DNA of 64,000 nt from an uncultured Marinicella sp. (GTDB lineage Bacteria; Pseudomonadota; Gammaproteobacteria; Xanthomonadales; Marinicellaceae), in NCBI GenBank assembly GCA_947502595.1, contig CANNAM010000002.1:1-64000 (forward strand), written 5' to 3'. Position numbers and translations under genes: made by a program. Under the pieces are notes generated by a model. The model was not told the origin of the DNA. It was given only the letters and a program-made list of their open reading frames with translations, and did not search any database. Of the stretch, positions 8,616-17,981 are shown one piece after another (position 1 is the first letter of the stretch; every line of letters begins with the position of its first letter).

Positions 8616-8811
8616 TTGCTTGGCGAATTCAGTTGGTAGCAGCATGCTGTGGTAATGACAGGGCTCTTTTTATGTATTTGGTAGGTATCTTTTGTTTAGG
8701 CACCATTTATTTAGGCAACAATGCTCAAGTCGGCGTCCACTTGAAATCAGGCGCTGACAAGCCCATATTGAAAGCTTATTAAGTAAAGACTTTTCACTTT
8801 AAGGTTTAATT

Positions 8812-9258
8812 ATGACAAATTCACCCATTCAAATAGTTTGTTCTGGTTGTGGTGCGAAAAATCGTGTACCTGACAGTAAACTCAATGACCAGCCACTTTG
8901 TGGTAAATGTCGGCAGCCGGTTCTCGCAACTCTGCCAGTAATTGGCAGTGACCAAAATTTGATGCGTTTCATTGAGCACAATGATCTGCCGGTGGTTGTG
9001 GATTTTTGGGCAGAATGGTGCGGTCCTTGTAAACAATTTGCACCAACTTTTGCACAGGTTGCTGGTGAATCATTTACCCAGGCTTGTTTTATCAAGTTGA
9101 ATACTGAACTGAATAAAAATACCGCAGGTCGTTTTGATATCCGATCCATCCCTACCTTAATAATCTTTCATCACGGTCAAGAAGTGGCTCGCATGTCTGG
9201 CGCTTTACCTAAGTCGCAATTTAAACAATGGTTGGCACAAAACCTGCCTTCAGCCTGA
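8812..9258 (+). CDS. trxC: Thioredoxin 2 (zinc-ribbon thioredoxin)
   Basis: The 148-residue protein has the thioredoxin-2 layout: an N-terminal zinc ribbon with Cys10/Cys13 and Cys30/Cys33, then a thioredoxin fold with the active site WCGPC (Cys70, Cys73), the SIPT cis-proline loop and a C-terminal helix. It reduces disulfides in cytoplasmic proteins, and the family's zinc-ribbon cysteines respond to oxidative stress. It stands alone between a repeat-rich gap and the convergent cytochrome gene. The start follows an AAGG-type ribosome-binding site. Confidence 0.95.
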   Translation: MTNSPIQIVCSGCGAKNRVPDSKLNDQPLCGKCRQPVLATLPVIGSDQNLMRFIEHNDLPVVVDFWAEWCGPCKQFAPTFAQVAGESFTQACFIKLNTELNKNTAGRFDIRSIPTLIIFHHGQEVARMSGALPKSQFKQWLAQNLPSA

Positions 9259-9338
9259 TCAGGTAAATACACCCTGAAAAGTGTTTGGTTACAAAGTGCT
9301 TGGTTACAAAATGATTGGCCAGGTTTTTACTGCAGTTG

Positions 9339-9764
9339 CTATTCAAAACCATCTTTAAAAATCAAAAGCTGATTAATCCAATCACGAATTAAGGCTTGGT
9401 CATTGAGGCTCAAAGGTGGTGCATCGCGAGGCATGCGGTTGCCTGATAATTGGTTGCTGCAGTTTATTTTAAAGAACAGATAACTCAGGCTGACCAATCC
9501 GGGTTCAACTCGATTTAATTCCGGGATTTGGAAACTGGGAACCGCTACTGTGTCCTGCTCACCCAGGGTTAAGTCCATGAAGGCAATCGGATCAGGCGGA
9601 CCGTGACAGGCGATACAGTGGTTATCAAATATCGGTTGTATGTCATGATCGATGGTTACATTTGGTGCTGCAACAATGGCACTCAGATCATCACAGCCGC
9701 TGATGCCAGCGATGCTCGAATCAGCCAATAAAAACCCTACCAATAACAACCATACATGTCGCAT
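9339..9764 (-). CDS. Small exported c-type cytochrome-like protein with LIFKDGFE tail
   Basis: The 141-residue protein has a signal peptide (about residues 1-19) and a single haem-binding motif CIACH at residues 50-54, preceded by IQPIFDNHC as in planctomycete-type cytochrome c domains. A later GNRMPRDAPPLS supplies a plausible axial methionine. It ends LIFKDGFE, the tail shared with other exported proteins here. Its ATG overlaps the stop of the DUF1501 gene by one base (TAATG), so it is translationally coupled. It may carry electrons for, or anchor, the DUF1501/DUF1800 products, but that is inference. Confidence 0.82.
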   Translation of the reverse strand: MRHVWLLLVGFLLADSSIAGISGCDDLSAIVAAPNVTIDHDIQPIFDNHCIACHGPPDPIAFMDLTLGEQDTVAVPSFQIPELNRVEPGLVSLSYLFFKINCSNQLSGNRMPRDAPPLSLNDQALIRDWINQLLIFKDGFE

Positions 9765-11149
9765 TAGGTGATATTCATAAAACCCAAGTCACTGCTGTTA
9801 AAACGGCCGATATTGGGCAAAATGTCAGGAATCTGACTGATACCCACACCAAACCATTGGGCAATGGTGGCCACATATTCATCCACGGCGGTGGTTGGGA
9901 TACAACGACCGTGATCACTGACGGAATCAATACTGCCCGGTTCGATGATGGGCATATCACCGTAAAAATCACCGCCATTTACCGCACCACCCATGACAAT
10001 ATGACTGGCACCCCAGCCATGATCTGAACCCTGACCATTGGACACCCAGGTGCGAGAAAAGTCTGAAGCAGTAAACAATGTCACTTGGTCTTCAACCCCC
10101 AATTCGGCCATGGCTGCTTGAAATGCCGTTAGCGCACCATCAACATTTTGCATACCGATGGCATGGTCATTGAGGTGGTTGTCATGGTTATCAAAACCAC
10201 TTAAGCGGCAGAAGAACACCTGCCGATTCATACTTAAATCACTTTGGACCGAGATCATGCGTGCCACCATCTCAAGCTGTTCTGACAATGTATTCCTGCC
10301 TTGTTGTGGTGGAAAAGTCGTGCTCAAAGGATTGGCATTGTCTAAAGCCACTGAAATCACGCCGTCTAAATCCAGTGAACGTCGAAAAATATCTGCATAC
10401 CCTTGTTTAAAAAGATTGGTCTGAGGTTCGTTCAGCAGTGCATTGATTGCAGCTAATCGTGCTGTACCTGCTCCCCACTGCACATCATTTAAACTTAAAC
10501 TGCCTTGATTGGTCATGTGGTATTGATTGATAATTTCACCCACTTGCAACTGATTACTGCCTGAAAGTGAAATGTTCATGGACAAGTCATTACCGCTGTT
10601 CATGGAACTGTGCAACAAATCGGCAATCCGGCCAGACCAACCAGATAATGAGGCCTTGTCAGCCACCGATGTTTGCCACTGAATTTGCTGATCTAAATGA
10701 GAAAACAAATTAATTGGCACCGGTACTGACCCGTTGTTGTATTCTGCTTGATTAATCGGGTATGCCAAGGAACCGACATTACTCACTACAGCCACCCTAT
10801 TTTGATCAAATAAACTTTGAATACCGGTTAAATTAGGGTGTAAGCCCCAATTACGACCACCGTTATTGGCTGGAGAAATGGCCAATAAACCAGTGCGATC
10901 CAAGGCCAAATCACCACGAACCTGCGCATAGGCGTTGTGTTCTGCCACACCTCTTGGTACCACCATATTGGCAGAATCATTCCCACCATCTAAGAAAACA
11001 CAGACCAAAGCTTTATAGCCAGTGCCCCGAGTACCGCTGTTATTCAACGCAGCCGCCTGAGCCAGTTGTAATACACCACCGGCAGACAACAACCCTCCGG
11101 TAGCCAAAGCGGTGCACATGGATCGCTGTAAAAAATCTCTTCTTTTCAT
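9764..11149 (-). CDS. DUF1501 family protein, Tat-exported
   Basis: The 461-residue protein starts with a twin-arginine signal (MKRRDFLQRS). It has the family pattern of a sulfatase/alkaline-phosphatase-like fold: VCVFLDGGNDSANMVVPRG near the mature N-terminus, WGLHPNL, GWSGRIADLL, DNHDNHLNDH, TASDFSRTW and HGWGASHIVMGG. DUF1501 genes typically neighbour DUF1800 genes, as here, with DUF1800 upstream at a gap of about 147 bases. The biochemical role is unknown. The cytochrome-like gene follows with a one-base overlap. Confidence 0.9.
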   Translation of the reverse strand: MKRRDFLQRSMCTALATGGLLSAGGVLQLAQAAALNNSGTRGTGYKALVCVFLDGGNDSANMVVPRGVAEHNAYAQVRGDLALDRTGLLAISPANNGGRNWGLHPNLTGIQSLFDQNRVAVVSNVGSLAYPINQAEYNNGSVPVPINLFSHLDQQIQWQTSVADKASLSGWSGRIADLLHSSMNSGNDLSMNISLSGSNQLQVGEIINQYHMTNQGSLSLNDVQWGAGTARLAAINALLNEPQTNLFKQGYADIFRRSLDLDGVISVALDNANPLSTTFPPQQGRNTLSEQLEMVARMISVQSDLSMNRQVFFCRLSGFDNHDNHLNDHAIGMQNVDGALTAFQAAMAELGVEDQVTLFTASDFSRTWVSNGQGSDHGWGASHIVMGGAVNGGDFYGDMPIIEPGSIDSVSDHGRCIPTTAVDEYVATIAQWFGVGISQIPDILPNIGRFNSSDLGFMNIT

Positions 11150-11295
11150 CTTATAACTCCTAGCCCGAATATTTCATGTAAGAATGGAATTTAGGGATAA
11201 AACCATTCAGTTAAACACTGTACTCAGAATTTGTTTAAATTTATGAAACATATATTAATATTACTTATTTTTATGGGTTACGCGAAATGTTCGGG
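11150..11295. other. Short gap between the DUF1800 and DUF1501 genes
   Basis: The gap is AT-rich and has no gene. The sequence does not show whether DUF1501 has its own promoter or is read through from DUF1800. Confidence 0.35.
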
Positions 11296-12972
11296 CTAAC
11301 GTTGCACCACAAAATCCGGTGATAACACCAGAACATAGATTAAGGAAGCCAGCCGGGTAATTGCAGGTTCCTGATTGATCTCAGTCAATAAATTCATACC
11401 CACAGCTCTGGTCTGGGTCGACATTTGTCCGGAAAACAGCAACAAATCCAAGTGATCTAATAATGCCGCCGGGGTATCAATCAACAGCAGCTCTCGCTGT
11501 AACTGCAAGCGTGGCATATTTTCATTCCAATGGGTCACCAAGTGATGTCCCCGGTTAATGGCTTCATTCATTTCATTGGCGACACTGATGACAGTGGTTT
11601 CACTGGTAATCTGAAATTCTGGTGACACCAGACCTTGGTCACGAACAGGTCCGGGCAATTGAAACCCTGGTGTAAAGAAATTGAACACCGAAGGAGCGCC
11701 CAAAGGCCGTTGTAAATAACCATATTCAGGGTTCCAGTTACCGTAACGACCAGTGGGACTGCGCGCTTCAAAAGCGCGCAGTAAATTGAGATAACGTAAC
11801 AGCGGCTCTTTTAATTTTCCGTATGCAGGATCAGTGAGGTGACTCGGATTACGCGCCTCATCGTCAGTTAAAATGGCCCGAATAACCGCTGCCAAATCAC
11901 CCCGCACACCGGCGCCATTGTCCACAAAGACTTCTGCCACCCGCTGCACATAAGCCGGCGATGGGTTACTGGAGACAAATCGCTGTATCAGTTGTTTGGC
12001 TATAAACGGTGGTACATTGGTGTGATTAAAAATGTTGTCCAATGCCGCAGTCAAATCTTGGTAGGCAGTTTGTCCGGCTGGAATTTGAACATTATTTAAC
12101 AGGGTTTTGGCACCGATGTCATGATAATTTTCAAAGGGTTCCATTGGTGCATAAGCATCAACAGTGGCTTCAGTTGGATTACACCACAACCAATTCCATT
12201 CAGGACAACCGGCATAATTCCAGCCGGTAAAAACCCGCGCAAAGTTCTCGATAGTGGTTTGATCATAGGTGGGAATGGGGTTGTCATCAAGATCCAAAAT
12301 TTCAGTACCATCTAAGTTAAGTTGATGCAAACCAATTGAAAATAACTGCAAAACTTCACGGGCATAATTCTCATCCGGCTGCGTGCCTTGTACCGGATCG
12401 GCTTTGGCATTTCGGAACATACCTAAATAAAACCCCATCATGGTATTGAGCGTCACATCTTCCAACAAGTCCCGGTAATTACCAAAGGCATTGATGGCTA
12501 ACATGTCATAGTATTTAGCCAAGCCCATGACTTCATTACCTAAACTGGCGCCATCGGACACCACAAATATTTCCGACCAGGCAAAAGCCATGCGTTGGCG
12601 TAACTGATCAGGACCTTCTGCCGAGTTAAGAAACCATGATTCCATCCTTGAATTTTGATACAAAGGCCATTCGGGGTTGTTCAAAATGGCTTGCATACAG
12701 GGTTCTTGCAAAGTAGCCGGTTGATTGATTTGTTCAGTTATCCACTGATCCACACCCAGCGCTTGTAAGCGACGAATTTCAGACAACTTGGCTCCATAGG
12801 TGGCCTGATACAACAAGCGAGCAGCCGCTTGATCAGTGAGTAAGGAATTACTCGGGGCGGCCGGATACAGGTTCTCTACACCCGATTTAAAAATACTGTC
12901 CGAGGTGCAATAAGCGCCAACACCTTGGCACCAAATCAATACCAATACAAACCCACAAGTTCGGCTTAACAT
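11296..12972 (-). CDS. DUF1800 family protein, exported, with an N-terminal SIFKSGVE segment
   Basis: I start at ATG 12972; the codon six bases upstream is only TTG. A signal peptide of about 20 residues precedes YCTSDSIFKSGVENLYPAAP, so residues 26-33 (SIFKSGVE) sit at the mature N-terminus and resemble the I-F-x-x-G-F-E tails of other exported proteins here. The body has DUF1800 features: AARLLYQATYGAKLSEI, RQRMAFAWSEIFVVSD, YYDMLAINAFGNYRDLLEDV, YAREVLQLFSIGL and FARVFTGWNY. The family is paired with DUF1501 across many bacteria, and its function is unknown. Confidence 0.9.
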   Translation of the reverse strand: MLSRTCGFVLVLIWCQGVGAYCTSDSIFKSGVENLYPAAPSNSLLTDQAAARLLYQATYGAKLSEIRRLQALGVDQWITEQINQPATLQEPCMQAILNNPEWPLYQNSRMESWFLNSAEGPDQLRQRMAFAWSEIFVVSDGASLGNEVMGLAKYYDMLAINAFGNYRDLLEDVTLNTMMGFYLGMFRNAKADPVQGTQPDENYAREVLQLFSIGLHQLNLDGTEILDLDDNPIPTYDQTTIENFARVFTGWNYAGCPEWNWLWCNPTEATVDAYAPMEPFENYHDIGAKTLLNNVQIPAGQTAYQDLTAALDNIFNHTNVPPFIAKQLIQRFVSSNPSPAYVQRVAEVFVDNGAGVRGDLAAVIRAILTDDEARNPSHLTDPAYGKLKEPLLRYLNLLRAFEARSPTGRYGNWNPEYGYLQRPLGAPSVFNFFTPGFQLPGPVRDQGLVSPEFQITSETTVISVANEMNEAINRGHHLVTHWNENMPRLQLQRELLLIDTPAALLDHLDLLLFSGQMSTQTRAVGMNLLTEINQEPAITRLASLIYVLVLSPDFVVQR

Positions 12973-13246
12973 CTGCAATATTCCATACTGTTTAATAACA
13001 AGCTTTTACTATAATCAAAAGCGTATTATTTAATTCAAAATTATCTTAACTATCGGATTAACGGTCATATAAAGTGACTAAACGGTCGCAGTACAACTGA
13101 ATTGCTCCCTACAAACGCCTCCAAAGTTAAACAGCGCAATCCAACGGTTTATGGCGAGTCTAACCCTGCCTATACAGTTAAAATGATTCAGTAAATGGTG
13201 GTTTTTAGCCATGCTAATTGAATATTTCAAACCAACAACAGTTGTT

Positions 13247-13318
13247 TAGAGTTGTCAGCTGCTGCCGACCGACAAAACCGCAAATTTTGTATCTGTTTGA
13301 CTGAAGTCAACAGCCCTA
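13247..13318. repeat. 72-bp REPIN-like element, copy 1
   Basis: This element matches the one at 46262-46333 in reverse orientation and has the same 72-base length. Shared parts are the end near GTTGTC, a GCTGCTGCCGAC palindrome half, AAAACC, and the inner palindrome TTGACTGAAGTCAA followed by AGCCCTA. Two palindromes facing each other in one short unit is the layout of REPINs or small MITEs. Confidence 0.6.
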
Positions 13319-13369
13319 AAGGTTGGTTTTTATGCCGTACAATTCTATTGAATTACAGTAATTTAAGGT

Positions 13370-13400
13370 GTTGGGCTTCGCGGAGGTCAGCCCAACCTAT
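13370..13400. repeat. GTTGGGC...GCCCAACCTA palindromic repeat
   Basis: GTTGGGCTTCGC and TCAGCCCAACCTA form an inverted repeat related to the copies at 8320-8346 and 8456-8486. Confidence 0.6.
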
Positions 13401-13465
13401 CTGGCTGAACTTTGTTTTATTTATTTAAAATGCTAAAGTGAGTTATTTCAAAAATACAGTCAGGT

Positions 13466-13672
13466 ATGGATTTTTTGATATTATTTGGTGTTATTTTATT
13501 GGCAATCACTTATTGGGACAGCCAAAGAGAAGAAACTGACACGGTGTTGTTGTTGGAGTGGTGGGCATGGTTTGATGTCAGCAAAGAAGAACACCCAACA
13601 CTGTTCAAAACAATCATATACATCCAAACAATTATTGGGATTGGTATGATTGTGGTTGGCCTCTTGTTTTAA
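13466..13672 (+). CDS. Small membrane protein of unknown function
   Basis: The 68-residue protein has two predicted membrane segments: residues 1-16 (FLILFGVILLAITYW) and about 48-67 (IIYIQTIIGIGMIVVGLLF). A charged, Trp-rich loop containing EREETD-like and WWAWFD stretches joins them. An AGG lies a few bases before the ATG, closer than ideal. I do not recognise it. The two-helix pattern and a credible length support a real gene, but homologs are needed to be sure. Confidence 0.5.
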   Translation: MDFLILFGVILLAITYWDSQREETDTVLLLEWWAWFDVSKEEHPTLFKTIIYIQTIIGIGMIVVGLLF

Positions 13673-13783
13673 AGAAGACGGATGTTTAACCCGTTATTGG
13701 TCAGTAAAACCCATCTTATGACACTCTGCTCACCACCATAATTAAGTTATAATCACATCAAATTTCAACTGATTGGATTATGC

Positions 13784-14437
13784 ATGTACCCCGCTGTTAA
13801 ATCTTTTGCCAGAGAACATCCTACGATGGTCCTAACCCTCAGTTATGTTTTGATTACAGCCATTGGAACTATTTATAGTTTTTTCTTTTATGGTGAATTC
13901 GATATCAACATCATTAAGTTTGCCGACCTGAGTGACTTTCTGCTTGTGGCCATACTAGAGCCGCGCTCGCTGTTCATGTTTACTTTTATTGTTTTATTGA
14001 TGTTGGCAGCCTACTGGTTTGATACATTACTCAGAAAACGGTTTAAATTTTATCATAATTTTGTGCACAATCGAATGAAGGCCAAGTACACCGACCCTAT
14101 TATGGTTATGGGCATCGTGTTGTTATTCACAGTGATAATGATGCGTGATTTGGCAGTCAAGAATGCTGAGCAGATTAAAACTCATGGCAAAGACAGTTAC
14201 CAAGTGATGTTTTCAGAAAACGGTGAAGAGGTTTCATCAAAACAACTTGAATTGTTAGGCAGTACCTCACGGTTCGTTTACCTCTATGACCAAAACAATA
14301 ACAAGGCGGTGGTCATTGCTCCTGAAAATATAGGTTACATGCGCAAGTCAGTGACTGAAAAGAATACAGCCAAAGAAGCTGAAAGCACCCCAAAGGAATC
14401 AGATAAAAATCAAGACAAAAGCGAAAAGACCAAGTGA
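13784..14437 (+). CDS. Membrane protein of unknown function with a charged C-terminal tail
   Basis: The 217-residue protein has three likely membrane helices: about residues 15-36, 60-85 (FMFTFIVLLMLAAYW) and 105-122 (IMVMGIVLLFTVIMM). A soluble domain follows, with a small beta-like part (FSENGEEVSSKQLELLGSTS, YLYDQNNNKAVVIAP). The last 30 residues are very rich in Lys, Glu and Ser. It lies about 110 bases after the small membrane gene on the same strand and may be cotranscribed with it. No family is recognised. Confidence 0.7.
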   Translation: MYPAVKSFAREHPTMVLTLSYVLITAIGTIYSFFFYGEFDINIIKFADLSDFLLVAILEPRSLFMFTFIVLLMLAAYWFDTLLRKRFKFYHNFVHNRMKAKYTDPIMVMGIVLLFTVIMMRDLAVKNAEQIKTHGKDSYQVMFSENGEEVSSKQLELLGSTSRFVYLYDQNNNKAVVIAPENIGYMRKSVTEKNTAKEAESTPKESDKNQDKSEKTK

Positions 14438-14653
14438 ATTTGAGCCGTTAAAAACATTGTTTTTTGCTACAGAAAGAGCCTGCAAAAATAAATTTTTAGA
14501 ATGGCGTAAAGACCAGTTAAACCAAAGCATAAATACCCTGTTTAATTAGTGAAAACACCTACAACACATGGCTTTTTATAACCCGGGCTTTTGCTCATAC
14601 CCGCGCAGCGACATGAAGACGATGAATACCAGAACCCATTAAATAAAGCAAAA

Positions 14654-14677
14654 GGGTGCCCCGCTCAGGAGCACCCT
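14654..14677 (-). terminator. Hairpin terminator after the VPS10-like gene
   Basis: GGGTGCCCC and GGAGCACCC form a strong stem with a short loop. Read on the minus strand it is followed by CCCTTTTGCTTTATTT. It lies about 35 bases beyond the stop of the minus-strand gene that starts at 17981. Confidence 0.7.
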
Positions 14678-14711
14678 GATTAACTTTTAAAACTCGTTCA
14701 ATACTTCACGA

Positions 14712-17700
14712 TCATTCAAAACCTCGCCCAAAGGTATAAGGTGCGCCAGCGGCTTCTAGCGCTGCTTCATAGTTTGCTAATGTATTGAAATAAGCCTTCA
14801 AATCAGCTCGAAAGGTTTTGAAATCTGTTGTCGCGATTTCAATGTTCCGTTGCTGAGTTGTTGTTGGGTTTTGAGTTGTTTGCCAATGTCCCCAGACAAC
14901 CAGTCCTACCCTTGCTCTGATGGACGGCGACGTACTTTCATCTAAACTTTGACGCACAGCATCACCATAAAGGCGTTGCTGTAGCTTGGCTAAATCCAAT
15001 TCCAAATTTTTGAGGTCTTGGAACATTTTTTCGGTCGCTTGAGGGGTTCTTAACAGCGCATTTTTCAAGTGTTTTAAGCGCTTACCCGCTTCGCTCAGTT
15101 TGCTGCCAGCGCTAGAAACTTGCCGAGACAGCTCACTGGTTTTTGCTTGAAAGGCAGCTATGGCATTAAAGTCAGCAGCTGAGCTGGAAACAGGTTTAAC
15201 TTTAAATGCTTGCGGCGCACCTACTGATTCCAGCTTTCCATCATGCGCAATATATAATGCCACATGGTAGTTACCAGGCGCTGCAAGCGGACCTTCTGCA
15301 TCACTAACCCAAGGTGGTTTGAATGCGGGTTGGGTTAAATTGATTGGGTCTGGAGCTGCTAATTTCAAATCCCAACTGACGCGATGTAAGCCTTCTTTGG
15401 CGGCACTTTTTATCCAGCGCACAGGCTGGCCGTTTGCATTGCTGACCAATAACAACACTTGCGGTTCATCTTCTCCAGATTCCTGCAACAGCTGTTGCCA
15501 TCCTGGGAAAGCAATGTTGGCATTTTTTTCTACCAAGGCTTTTTCAGAACGCTGCCGTTGCTGTTTTGCGGTTGTTGGCACAGCATTCAGATAATAGGTA
15601 AATACAGCACCAAAAGGTGGATTTTCTGACGCGAAACTGGTGGTGCCCTGTCCTGGCATGCTCTTGGCTTGCATCGGCACACTGGGCACATACCACCAAG
15701 CATCTCTGACTGGGAAAAGTTTGTTTGTTTGGTCTTTTATTGCGCTGCTGATACCTCTCAACGGCGCATAATCATCCAGCACATAGAACCCACGACCAAA
15801 GGTAGCTCCAACCAAATCATCATCTCTTTGATGCAATTCTATATCACGAAACGCAATGGTAGGCACGCCAGCATTTAACATGATCCAATTAACCCCTTTG
15901 TTGGGTGAAAAGTACAGGCCAAACTCAGTGCCAACAAATAACAGATTTTCATCAATATGGTCTTGTTTGACAACCCAAATAATCGTGTCCTTGGGCAAAT
16001 CTCCTGCAATTGACTGCCAATGGCGACCCCGATCGTTACTGATGTAAAGATAGGGTTTATAATCACCCAATTTATGCGCATCTGCTACCGCAAAAACAGT
16101 GTTTGCATTGTGACTAGATGCTTCGACATCATTGATAAAAGCCCGTTCTGGCACTTTTGGCAATGTGCTTTTTCGCCAATTTTGGCCACCGTCTTCGCTG
16201 ACATGTATCAGCCCATCATCTGAACCGGTATACAGCAAACCTTCGACTTGAGGCGATTCTGAAATGGCTGTAAGTGTTGCATATTTAGACATGGCACTGT
16301 TGTCATAAAGTGCATCAACACTCCAAACACGTTTATCCATGGTTGCCAGCTCATAACGATTGGTGTTGGTGGTTAAATCCTGACTGATGGCAGTCCATGA
16401 ATTGCCTTGGTCCTCACTTTTCCAGACCCTTTGTGAGGCAAAATAAACACGTTTGTTATTGTGCGGACTCACTTCAATGGGGCTGTCCCAATTCCAGCGT
16501 TCGGGCGGCTCATTCGGTTCTGCTTGGGGCTGGATGTTGATCACTTCATCAGTGCGGCGATCAAGTCGGTACAAAGTGCCTTGTTGAATTTGCAGGTAAG
16601 CAATGTTGGGATCTTTTGGGTCAAAAACCGCATCAGATCCATCTGCACCCAGAGGCACATACCAGTCTTGATTGCGTACACCTTCGGTATTCATTGTTCT
16701 GGAAGGTCCAATTAAAGTACCTAAATCTTGAGTACCCCCGACGATGTTATAAAAAGGTTCCGAATTATCCAAATCAAGTTTGTAGAACTGCGAAATGGGT
16801 AAGTTCGGAAAAAGCCGCCAAGTGGTGCCTTCATCAAAGCTCTCGTACAATCCACCATCGGTGCCTGAAATCAAATGCCTGCCATCCTCTGGATTAATCC
16901 ACAAGGCGTGATTATCACTGTGCTTTTCACTTCCATTACCCAAATAATCAAAGGTTTTTCCGCCATCCCGCGAGACGTGATAGAACACATCCATTTGGTA
17001 AATAAGATCGGCATTTTGGGGTGACACTACAATTTCTTGGTAGTAATGTGGGCCGGTTCCTCCTGATATATAGCTGTTTCTTTTTTCCCAACTCTCGCCT
17101 TTATTCGTTGACCGATAAAAACCTTTTTCCTCATCATTGGCTTCAATGGTTGCATAAACCAGATTGGGGTTTGCGGGAGTAACAGCCAACCCTATCTTGC
17201 CCATATCACCTTTTGGTAGGCCCGTTTTGACTTGCTGCCATGAATCACCGTTATCAGTTGACTTGTAGATACCAGAATTGGGACCACCGGCTATAAATGA
17301 CCATGTTTTTCTTTGGCGTTGATAAGTTGCTGCATAAATGACATCAGGATTGGATGGATCAAATACTGTATCGGTAACACCGGTATTTTCGTCAATTTTG
17401 AGCACCGATTGCCAAGTTGTTCCACCATCTGTGGTTTTATACAGGCCACGCTCACCACCTGCAGACCAAAGCGGTCCTTCAGCAGCCACAAACACCACAT
17501 CGCTGTTTCTTGGGTCAACTAAAATTTTGCCAATGTGTTCGGATTGTTTCAGGCCCATGGCCTGCCACGTCTTACCACCATCTTTACTTTTATAAACACC
17601 ATCTCCCCAAGCCACATGGCGACCACTTACATTCTCTCCAGTACCCACCCAAATAACTTCTGAATTATTAGGGTCAATGGTTACTGTACCAATGGAGTAT

Positions 17701-17981
17701 GATTTTTGGCTGTCAAAGATGGGGGTCCAAGTGGTTCCTCTGTTGGTGGTTTTCCATACACCGCCAGAGCCAACAGCAACATACCAAGTGCTTTTATCTG
17801 TATGACTAATTGCAATATCAGCAATTCGCCCACCCATCAATGCAGGACCAATACCACGTATTTGGAGCCCTGAAACAGCCTTAGCAATGGCAGCTTTGTT
17901 GCTTGTTTTTGCCACAACATTTGGGCTTAAAAAAATAACTAAAATGAATGATAATGTCAGGGCAAAGCGGATTTTGTACAT
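14712..17981 (-). CDS. Large exported VPS10/BNR-repeat (sortilin-like beta-propeller) protein
   Basis: The 1089-residue protein has a signal peptide (about 1-24) followed by many BNR/Asp-box-type repeats with the pattern S-x-D-x-G-x-T/S-W: GVWKTTNRGTTW, GVYKSKDGGKTW, GLYKTTDGGTTW, GIYKSTDNGDSW, FYRSTNKGESW and others to about residue 740. These are typical of VPS10-domain propellers annotated as WD40/YVTN-like or glycosyl hydrolase-related. The last 250 residues form a beta domain plus a helical region. No catalytic site can be assigned. It ends FGRGFE, which fits the F-x-x-G-F-E tail pattern but could be coincidence. A peptide-binding role is inferred only. Confidence 0.85.
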   Translation of the reverse strand: MYKIRFALTLSFILVIFLSPNVVAKTSNKAAIAKAVSGLQIRGIGPALMGGRIADIAISHTDKSTWYVAVGSGGVWKTTNRGTTWTPIFDSQKSYSIGTVTIDPNNSEVIWVGTGENVSGRHVAWGDGVYKSKDGGKTWQAMGLKQSEHIGKILVDPRNSDVVFVAAEGPLWSAGGERGLYKTTDGGTTWQSVLKIDENTGVTDTVFDPSNPDVIYAATYQRQRKTWSFIAGGPNSGIYKSTDNGDSWQQVKTGLPKGDMGKIGLAVTPANPNLVYATIEANDEEKGFYRSTNKGESWEKRNSYISGGTGPHYYQEIVVSPQNADLIYQMDVFYHVSRDGGKTFDYLGNGSEKHSDNHALWINPEDGRHLISGTDGGLYESFDEGTTWRLFPNLPISQFYKLDLDNSEPFYNIVGGTQDLGTLIGPSRTMNTEGVRNQDWYVPLGADGSDAVFDPKDPNIAYLQIQQGTLYRLDRRTDEVINIQPQAEPNEPPERWNWDSPIEVSPHNNKRVYFASQRVWKSEDQGNSWTAISQDLTTNTNRYELATMDKRVWSVDALYDNSAMSKYATLTAISESPQVEGLLYTGSDDGLIHVSEDGGQNWRKSTLPKVPERAFINDVEASSHNANTVFAVADAHKLGDYKPYLYISNDRGRHWQSIAGDLPKDTIIWVVKQDHIDENLLFVGTEFGLYFSPNKGVNWIMLNAGVPTIAFRDIELHQRDDDLVGATFGRGFYVLDDYAPLRGISSAIKDQTNKLFPVRDAWWYVPSVPMQAKSMPGQGTTSFASENPPFGAVFTYYLNAVPTTAKQQRQRSEKALVEKNANIAFPGWQQLLQESGEDEPQVLLLVSNANGQPVRWIKSAAKEGLHRVSWDLKLAAPDPINLTQPAFKPPWVSDAEGPLAAPGNYHVALYIAHDGKLESVGAPQAFKVKPVSSSAADFNAIAAFQAKTSELSRQVSSAGSKLSEAGKRLKHLKNALLRTPQATEKMFQDLKNLELDLAKLQQRLYGDAVRQSLDESTSPSIRARVGLVVWGHWQTTQNPTTTQQRNIEIATTDFKTFRADLKAYFNTLANYEAALEAAGAPYTFGRGFE

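Larger units (their letters stand above)
8256..8811. other. Repeat-bearing intergenic region upstream of trxC
   Basis: I see no convincing gene. The region holds two GTTGGGC palindromic repeats (8320-8346 and 8456-8486) and a near-perfect hairpin at 8590-8615. A 62-codon frame at 8594-8782 was rejected because it has no ribosome-binding site and overlaps the hairpin. Confidence 0.5.
12973..13465. other. Repeat-bearing intergenic region
   Basis: No gene is supported. It contains a 72-base REPIN-like element (13247-13318) and a GTTGGGC palindrome (13370-13400), listed separately. The remainder is AT-rich. Confidence 0.5.

Noticed and set aside
8594-8782. A 62-codon plus-strand frame upstream of trxC
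   Set aside because: It has no ribosome-binding site, starts inside a perfect palindrome, and the product has no recognisable features.
9285-9320. Direct repeats TTGGTTACAAA beyond trxC considered as a terminator or att site
   Set aside because: They are direct, not inverted, very short, and have no associated mobile gene.
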